The translations under genes and the position numbers were made by a program. A stretch of DNA of 64,000 bases from Bactericera cockerelli. Its lineage: Eukaryota; Arthropoda; Insecta; Hemiptera; Triozidae. Positions 58,070-64,000 of the stretch are shown piece by piece. How positions within the stretch are numbered: position 1 is the first letter of the stretch; each line of letters opens with the position of its first letter. The notes beneath the pieces were generated by a model. That model ran no database searches. It had not been told where the DNA came from and worked only from the letters and a program-made list of their open reading frames with translations. The stretch covers positions 40,572,099-40,636,098 of the forward strand of contig CM044958.1 of the NCBI GenBank assembly GCA_024516035.1. Reading direction: 5' to 3'.

Positions 58070-58470
58070 TTTTCTATCAAAAAAGCTTCATCTTGTTCAA
58101 GTATTTGCCTCAAGTTCCGATAGAGGCCTCTGATTCTCATCCAGGACCCCTCACACCCTCATCATTGCACCCCTCACCCCTGCACCCCTGAAGCTGCCCC
58201 ATTTGAGAATACACCTCGACCCGTCCTGGGCTGCCCTCTCATGGCAAACGAACACAGTCCGATTTCATTTCTCCTTCTTGTTGACTTCTTTTTCATTCCA
58301 TTCCTTTTTAGTTCTCTCTCCTGTTCCTTTTCATTTTCAAATTCTTGCTTAAAATTTAGGGAAATTAGCTTCCGATGGTATCATACCTCCGATGAAATTG
58401 AATTTTATTTATTTAAAATCTTCTTATGAGACACGATTTTCATTCTATTTTCAGCTCCATACATGATAAT
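58070..58470. other. no gene recognised
   Basis: Pyrimidine-rich region with a Phe/Ser-rich frame (58241-58429) of no known family. Confidence 0.4.
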
Positions 58471-58478
58471 ATCATGAT

Positions 58479-58532
58479 ATAGGACTGTAGATTTTCAATA
58501 ATTTCATAAAATCTACATTCTACAGTCCTATA
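58479..58532. repeat. 54-bp hairpin
   Basis: TATAGGACTGTAGATTTT and, downstream, AAAATCTACATTCTACAGTCCTATA pair with a small bulge. Could be a tiny MITE; an A run follows at 58548-58566. Confidence 0.6.
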
Positions 58533-58624
58533 AGTTGTAAAAAAATACAAAAAAAAAAAAAAAAAATCATCGTTCTAGTTAGGTAGATACAAAATTGTTC
58601 TAAAAATTATAGCCAAAATTAAAT

Positions 58625-58838
58625 AACATTTAAATTTCGCGGTTTTTTGTGCCAAAAGCTTCACAAAATTTCGTATGATATCGCGATATCACAGATAATA
58701 CTAATATCTCATTGCTAATAATATTACCTTGTGATATTCGCCAAAAATCACACAGTATTAGCGTTATTCGTGGATAACCTCGCAATGTTCCCTGATAATC
58801 TCGCGGTGATTGCGGAAAACCTCAAAGTATCCTAATAA
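58625..58838 (+). repeat. Degenerate left part of 84-bp array
   Basis: Diverged units such as GTGGATAACCTCGCAATGTT and CTGATAATCTCGCGGTGATT. The 863-bp palindrome separates this part from the regular array on the right. Confidence 0.6.
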
Positions 58839-58840
58839 TA

Positions 58841-59703
58841 CAGGGTGGGGCAAAAGTCTGGAAACCCCTTAATAACTTTCGAATGCCTTCTTCGGTAAAC
58901 TTAAAATTTTGTATGGTAAACCAGGCTAATAAGACCTTCTTTTAGAGTGGGGTCGATTTTTGTTACTGGCCCCCATGTCGGGGCCAGGGGGGCCAACTTC
59001 ATTTTTTTAAATACGAACCCCCACCTTGCGATACATTTTTGGAAAGGTCTTCAAATAAGAAATACATTGGTGCAAATTTTATTGTTTTAATATTTTTTGT
59101 TTGCAAATGGCGTCCAACTTTGTGTATGCAGTAAAGTCTGGAAACCCCTGAATATCTTTTGAAAGGGCTTTCTCAGTTAATTTAAAATATCGCACGGTAA
59201 GTCGGGGTAATTAGACCTTTCCAAAAATGTATCGATTTTTTTTCACTGGCCCCCATGTCGGGGCCAGGACGGTCAACTTCATTTTTTTAAATACGAAACC
59301 CCACCTTGCGATACATTTTTGGAAAGGTCTAATTACCCCGACTTACCGTGCGATATTTTAAATTAACTGAGAAAGCCCTTTCAAAAGATGTTCAAGGGTT
59401 TCCAGACTTTACTGCATACACAAAGTTGTACGCCATTTGCAAACAAAAAAATATTTAAAAAATAAAATTTGCACCAATGTATTTCTTATTTAAAGACCTT
59501 TCCAAAAATGTATCGCAAGGTGGGGGTTCGTATTTAAAAAAATGAAGTTGGCCCCCCTGGCCCCGACATGGGGGCCGGTAACAAAAATCGACCCCACTCT
59601 AAAAGAAGGTCTTATTAGCTTGGTTTACCATACAAAGTTTTAAGTTTACCGAAGAAGGCATTCGAAAGTTATTCAGGGGTTTCCAGACTTTTGCCCCACC
59701 CTG
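58841..59703. mobile_element. 863-bp palindromic foldback element
   Basis: Near-perfect inverted repeat: left end CAGGGTGGGGCAAAAGTCTG, right end its complement, TA on each side (58839-58840, 59704-59705). Each arm holds two related blocks, so the order is A-B-B'-A'. Both blocks start AAGTCTGGAAACCCCT and contain ACTGGCCCCCATGTCGGGGCC. The short centre lies near 59245-59310. No coding capacity. The ends match the TA-flanked CAGGGTG MITE at 11860. Confidence 0.9.
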
Positions 59704-59705
59704 TA

Positions 59706-60275
59706 TAACCTCGCAGTAATCGTGGATAATCTAGCAGTATAAAATTTGTTCAAAATCTCGTAGTACTTGAGGACAAGATGAACAAGATCGCTGTATTTGC
59801 TGATGATCTCCCGGTGTTTGTGCAGGGTAAAGATAATCTCACCAAAGTATTCGTTGATATTCTCGCAGAATTCTTGTATAATTTCGCTGATAATCTCCCG
59901 GTATTTGTGGGAAATGATAATTTCGCGACAGTATTAGCTGATAACTTCGTAGAATTCTTGTATAACCTCGCTGATAATCTCCCGGTATCTGTGGAAAATG
60001 ATAATCTCGCCACAGTATTACCAGATAACTTCGTAGAATTCTTGTATTCTCTCGCTGATAATCTCCAGGTATTTGTGGATAATGATAATCTCACCACACA
60101 GTATTAGCTACTAACTTCGCAGAATTCTTGTATAATCTCGCTGATAATCTCCCAGTATTTGTGGATAGTGATAATCTCACCACAGTATTAGCTGATAACT
60201 TCGCAGAATTCTTGTATGTTCTCGCTGATAATTTTTGTGGATGATGATAATCTCGCAGCAGTATTCGCTGATATC
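59706..60275 (+). repeat. 84-bp tandem array
   Basis: GCTGATAATCTCCCGGTATT recurs at 59887, 59971, 60055, 60141 and 60225 (spacing 84, 84, 86, 84). The unit is itself made of three related parts, each with GATAA(T/C)(C/T)TCGC. The period is a multiple of three, so a 109-residue plus-strand frame (59778-60107) encodes a 28-residue repeat (ADNLPVFV, LADNFVEFLYNL) and the minus strand is open too. Coding is not supported: a later unit has a 2-base insertion that breaks the frame. Confidence 0.85.
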
Positions 60276-60349
60276 CTTGCATTTAAAGTTGCTTTCAAAA
60301 AAATGTTCTTTGGTTATATTATCACCAAGTGAGTCACTCATTTACTCAT

Positions 60350-60530
60350 CCTAAGTGGGCGCGAGAATAGACAACAGAACGTGGATTGTCATGATGACCA
60401 CATGGATGGGGATTCGAAACCAAAACGGTCACCAATCCATGTCCTCACCACGCTGGACATTGCTTGACTTAACCGACACTGCCCGACAGTACCGAAAGCG
60501 TCGACTCTCTGTTTCAATACCTGAAAGCTA
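60350..60530 (-). mobile_element. 5S rRNA-derived SINE relic
   Basis: Minus strand: GTCGGTTAAGTCAAGCAATG, TCCAGCGTGGTGAGGACATG, GATTGGTGACCGTTTTGG, matching the middle and 3' half of 5S rRNA including the TGGTGACCG block. The body behind it is degraded. Confidence 0.65.
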
Positions 60531-60539
60531 TCAGACACT

Positions 60540-61495
60540 ACAATAATAATTATGTTTTAACCAATCTAAGGAATGAGTGCGAACGACTTGTCTGCCCACA
60601 AGGTTAAAACGCTTGAAGGGGGAATAAATAAATCATAGCAAGCTACGAGCAATCTAACAAGAACCTTTTTTAAAGCAAAAAATAGTAAAATTTTATCAGT
60701 CATGGAAAAACGTCTTCTTAGCTAAATTGAAAAACATGACAAATCATTTTATATCATTGCGGGAATCAAACGATTTAAGCATCTTAAATGCAAAAGTATT
60801 CAACTATGTAGTATGAATTATGCATCAAACGAAAGCGCAGAGATTGTTTGTAATGTTTTGTACGAAAATTTCATGAAACCTTCGGCTGTAAATTTTGTAA
60901 ATCAGAAATAAACAATAGTTACCTACACTATAGGTACGCATTTACAGCCGGTATAGCATGTATAATGAGTCCTTCTTACGTGATCTATTAGTGTTGGAGA
61001 TAACGTGGATGTAGTAAAATTAGGGTGATAGAATGAGAACTAGGAACTGGTCCGTTGAGATGCTGCATCTGTTCGCGGGTCCGGTTTTCAGGTGACCTCT
61101 GACCCTGAGAGTCTTTTTTCATTCAAATTTTTGACAAAAGTAGAGAAGGGTCGCAAAAAACTGCTCTTTTCACCTTTTGAAATACAGCACTTTAATTACA
61201 ACGAGTAATTTGTGACCATGTTACGCTCTCGCTGTAGGAAGATTCAGTAGCTTCGCATTAGTGAAATATACTCAGAGATTATAAAGTTGCAACCTTGAAT
61301 TTTACCTGCTAAATTCTCTATTTGTTGTGATATTGATTCGAATTTCAGATTCACGAATATGACAGTAAGACAGAATTTGTCTAAAGATATAGCCAAATAG
61401 GTAGTCAGGGACATAAACTTACATCTGAAGTATCGGTATACACTATACAACTATACTATACGTACATCTCATTATATAGTTGATATAGCGGCCAA
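60540..61495. other. no gene recognised
   Basis: AT-rich DNA; a minus-strand frame (61244-61450) is unassigned. Confidence 0.45.
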
Positions 61496-61499
61496 CACC

Positions 61500-61587
61500 T
61501 GATTCCGTCCCGCGAGTTTTTTCTCTCAGGTAGTCGATACTGGATTCCGTCCCGAACCTCTCAGGTCAATCGCTGGATTCCGTCCCG
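61500..61587 (+). repeat. GATTCCGTCCCG repeated three times
   Basis: TGATTCCGTCCCG, CTGGATTCCGTCCCG (61540) and CTGGATTCCGTCCCG (61573), spaced 30-40 bases, with an inverted GGGACGGAA at 61662. The pattern is like the subterminal repeats of the 910-bp element (GATTCGTCCC), but the sequence is different. Confidence 0.6.
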
Positions 61588-61901
61588 TCACTTATCTTAT
61601 GCACCTATGTACATAAGTACCTGGTACTATGTACATATAAGTAAGCGAAAAAAAGGTAAATGGGACGGAAAACGGTGCCTCCCGATTAACATAAGAAAGA
61701 AGCCTGGATTCAGCATTCTACCATGGAAAGCAAACATCTATACAAAAAATTCATTATAATAAAAAAAAAAATTATCAGATCTGAACTTTATGTAAATAGT
61801 ATCTATGTGTATGTAGTATAGTCACTGAGTACCTTAAAACACAAATATTTTATAAGTAGGTATACTCACTGACGATTTATGATCAAAATAGCAAAAATGT
61901 C

Positions 61902-62611
61902 ACAATTGAGGAGCGGTTATGAAGAAAAGCCATATGTGCATTATGGCCCTTTTTGGGGACTTCGCATTTTTGAATTCTCCATGTTGTTATGAATCCGTTC
62001 ATATTTTGGTTTTTTGCTGTGCGATGCGTAGTTGCTGAGATATTCGTCTTAGAAAAAAATCCAATAATGGCCCTTCTTCTCGATCCTAGGTTTTACATAC
62101 AATTTGAATGAGGACTTCTGAGCGCTTTCATAGTTTCGTTGAATATAACTGAATACATTTCTGATTCAGAGGATGACTCTGGAACAGAGTACTAAAACCA
62201 TACCTATTCTATCTATATTTATGTTGTAATTTTTTATTTTTAAAGCCCAAAGAAGTGTTTATTCCATTATTTCCATAATACTTTACGTTAACCAAAGAAA
62301 TGTTATTAAAACCATTTCTTTTTTACTGTGAAATTGAATTTTTGTGTTGTTATTTTTATAAAAAATTGGTGGTCTGTAAAAAGGGCCATTTTTACTCTTT
62401 TGTAGTTATTTTTTTTAAAAAAAAATTGGCACTATTAACCCACAGTTTTTTTTTGACCGTATTAAGAACAATATTTTCTATTAGTTGGTAAAATTTCACA
62501 TCTGTATCTATAAATTTGAGAAAGTTACACAGCGTTGAAAACTTTGAACAGCTTTTTCTCAAAATCGACTTTTTGCAATATGGCCCTTCTTCTTAACCGC
62601 TCCTCAATTGT
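61902..62611. mobile_element. 710-bp inverted-repeat element
   Basis: Ends ACAATTGAGGAGCGGTTA (left) and its complement (right), followed inside by AAGAAAAGCCATAT and AAGAAGGGCCATAT. Additional GGGCCAT or ATGGCCCTTCTTCT pieces are inside (62065, 62380). No clear target duplication and no transposase. Short plus-strand frame 62300-62491 is not a known domain. Confidence 0.65.
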
Positions 62612-62669
62612 ATACCTAAGTCGGGAATTAGAGGTTTCTCCCACTATGAAGGTAAGTAAGAAATAAGAC

Positions 62670-62830
62670 TGATCTCAATAGCTTGATCGATAAGGCGGTG
62701 GACCTTGAATCTGGAGGTCGGTGGTTCAAGTCCTGGGTTTGGTTAAGATTTAGTAAAGCGAGTTTGAGTAGTAAGTTGTGATATCACGAAAGTGATTATA
62801 TAAATATGATACTTTAACTTAGGTAAGAAA
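62670..62830 (+). mobile_element. tRNA-headed SINE (family E), best copy
   Basis: CTCAATAGCTTGATCGATAA, GGCGGTGGACCTTGAATCTG, GAGGTCGGTGGTTCAAGTCC (B box), then AAAGCGAGTTTGAGTAGTAA. It shows the clearest A and B boxes of family E. Tail is AAATAAATAAATAATG. Confidence 0.65.
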
Positions 62831-62834
62831 TAAA

Positions 62835-63425
62835 TAAATAATGAAATACCTAACTTGTATCAGAGTCATGTTTTTATATTCAGATAAGGTTTCACGGCGA
62901 TGACTGCCTAAAGGAGTGGGTGTTGCAGTATTTTGGGTACACAAATTCTTGTTCCTACTGATATTAAAACTGTTAAAAAAAACTAATTTCTCATAATTAT
63001 GAGTCATAAGCTCATGGTAAGCAGAAATCTTGCCCTTACCCCCACGGCACCACGCATTTGTACTTTTTATTTTTATTCTGATTAAAATCCTGAGGATGGA
63101 ATCATTGGGGAGTAACAGGGACAAGGAATGAAAAGAATTGTAAAAAAATACAAAGAAATAAAGGAAGGAAAATAAGAGAGCGAACAATAGATAAAACCGA
63201 AGCTAATATTTTCCGCCATATTAAATATTCTGCGCAAAACCAGTGCAATATTTGAGATTTCAAAAAAAATCTCTTTCAAATTGATTTCAGTGCTCGAGAT
63301 AGAAACAGAAGTTTAATAGTTTATATTTAAACTATCATTTTATTTGTGTTAGTCACATTAATGTGATGTCACTGTTACTCAAACACGCCAAAATATGGGT
63401 CCATTTCGCCAGCACCACCACCTTT
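62835..63425. other. no gene recognised
   Basis: A 122-residue minus-strand frame (62819-63187) is hydrophobic at its N-terminus but has no family match that I recognise. Confidence 0.4.
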
Positions 63426-63427
63426 AA

Positions 63428-64000
63428 AATGTAATGTTTTTTTTACATGGCTAATTTGTGCTTATTTTGTGCTTCTTTGTGCTTCAAACCCCGAATTTTG
63501 TGCTTCAACGATGAGGGCGCTACGCCCATTTCAATTTGGTGGTGCTGGGGAAACGGTAGAACCACCACTTTCGAAACGTAATGTTTTTTTTACATGGCTA
63601 ATTTGTGCTTATTTTGTGCTTCTTTGTGCTTCAAACCCCGAATTTTGTGCTTCAACGATAAGGGCGCTACGCCCATTTCAATTTGGTGGTGCTGGGGAAA
63701 CGGTAGAACCACCACTTTCGAAACGTAATGTTTTTTTTACATGGCTAATTTGTGCTTATTTTGTGCTTCTTTGTGCTTCAAACCCCGAATTTTGTGCTTC
63801 AACGATAAGGGCGCTATTGCGATTTTTCGGAGACCCCTCTCCCCCACACCCATTTCCCCAGCACCACCACTTTTGATTCGTAATACTTTTTTGATGTCAA
63901 ATTAATCCTTGAATTTTGTGCTAATTTGTGCTTCAAACCCCGAATTTTGTGCTTCAACGATAAGGGCGCTACGCCCATTCCACTTCGGGGGCCCCTGGGG
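63428..64000 (+). repeat. 147-bp satellite-like array, continues past window
   Basis: Unit with CGTAATGTTTTTTTTACATG, GCTAATTTGTGCTTATTTTG, TGCTTCAAACCCCGAATTTT, AAGGGCGCTACGCCCATT and GGTGGTGCTGGGGAAACG. AAACGTA recurs at 63574 and 63721 (147 bases). Almost no variation between the first three copies; the last partial copy is altered. TTGTGCTT is an internal sub-repeat and GGGCGCTACGCCC is a small palindrome. A 49-residue repeat frame is open because 147 is a multiple of three. Confidence 0.9.

Noticed and set aside
59750..60107. 28-residue repeat proteins on both strands
   Set aside because: Follows from the 84-bp period; a 2-base insertion in a later unit breaks the frame.
63469..63876. 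135-residue repeat protein with 49-residue period
   Set aside because: 147-bp satellite translation; palindromic and T-rich parts are not protein-like.
1..64000. CRISPR array, prophage, bacterial operon or riboswitch
   Set aside because: No direct-repeat/spacer pattern with equal spacers and no prokaryotic gene organisation; sequence is eukaryotic.

Overview
This window looks like arthropod (most likely insect) nuclear DNA. It is AT-rich and gene-poor, with no rRNA operon and no bacterial-style genes. I could not find one confident host protein-coding gene. Almost everything that can be named is a transposable element, a SINE, a foldback/MITE or a tandem array, and many are nested. The mix (I-like LINE with RNase H, RTE-type tails, Ginger/KRBA2-like integrase remnant, Tigger and piggyBac-like MITEs, 5S- and tRNA-headed SINEs) fits an insect, perhaps a hemipteran; that placement is inference. 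Two 100-base N runs (15783-15882 and 54121-54220) are assembly gaps.

Layout. 0.2-10.7 kb: a piggyBac-like MITE, then tRNA-headed and 5S rRNA-headed SINEs, an RTE-type tail, a 26-bp-class minisatellite and a 5'-truncated, antisense reverse-transcriptase remnant. 11-16.6 kb: a tRNA SINE, a CAGGGTG-ended MITE, more 5S-derived SINEs and one weak open stretch. 20-27 kb: RTE tails, an 802-bp Tigger/pogo element that still encodes a CENP-B-like HTH, and a 1.51-kb Ginger-like element with about 150-bp terminal inverted repeats, TATA target duplication, a frameshifted integrase C-terminal remnant and a younger repeat nested inside. 27-44 kb: mostly unremarkable DNA with simple repeats, a 158-bp hairpin MITE, a 400-bp polypurine tract, a 910-bp element with a 45-bp minisatellite core, and a 234-bp MITE. 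44-55 kb: tRNA SINEs, a second copy of the minisatellite seen near 9 kb, and the main coding feature: a nearly complete non-LTR retrotransposon on the minus strand (gag-like ORF1 cut by the gap, and an uninterrupted ORF2 with endonuclease, reverse transcriptase, RNase H and a CCHC motif). 55-64 kb: a pyrimidine-rich minisatellite, SINEs, an 863-bp near-perfect palindrome sitting inside an 84-bp tandem array, a 710-bp inverted-repeat element, and a 147-bp satellite running off the right edge.

The most interesting signal is a set of SINEs whose heads differ (tRNA-like or 5S rRNA-like) but whose body and 3' tail are alike, which suggests head exchange and a shared LINE partner. Of the mobile elements, only the LINE looks possibly able to make its own proteins; the others are non-autonomous or decayed.
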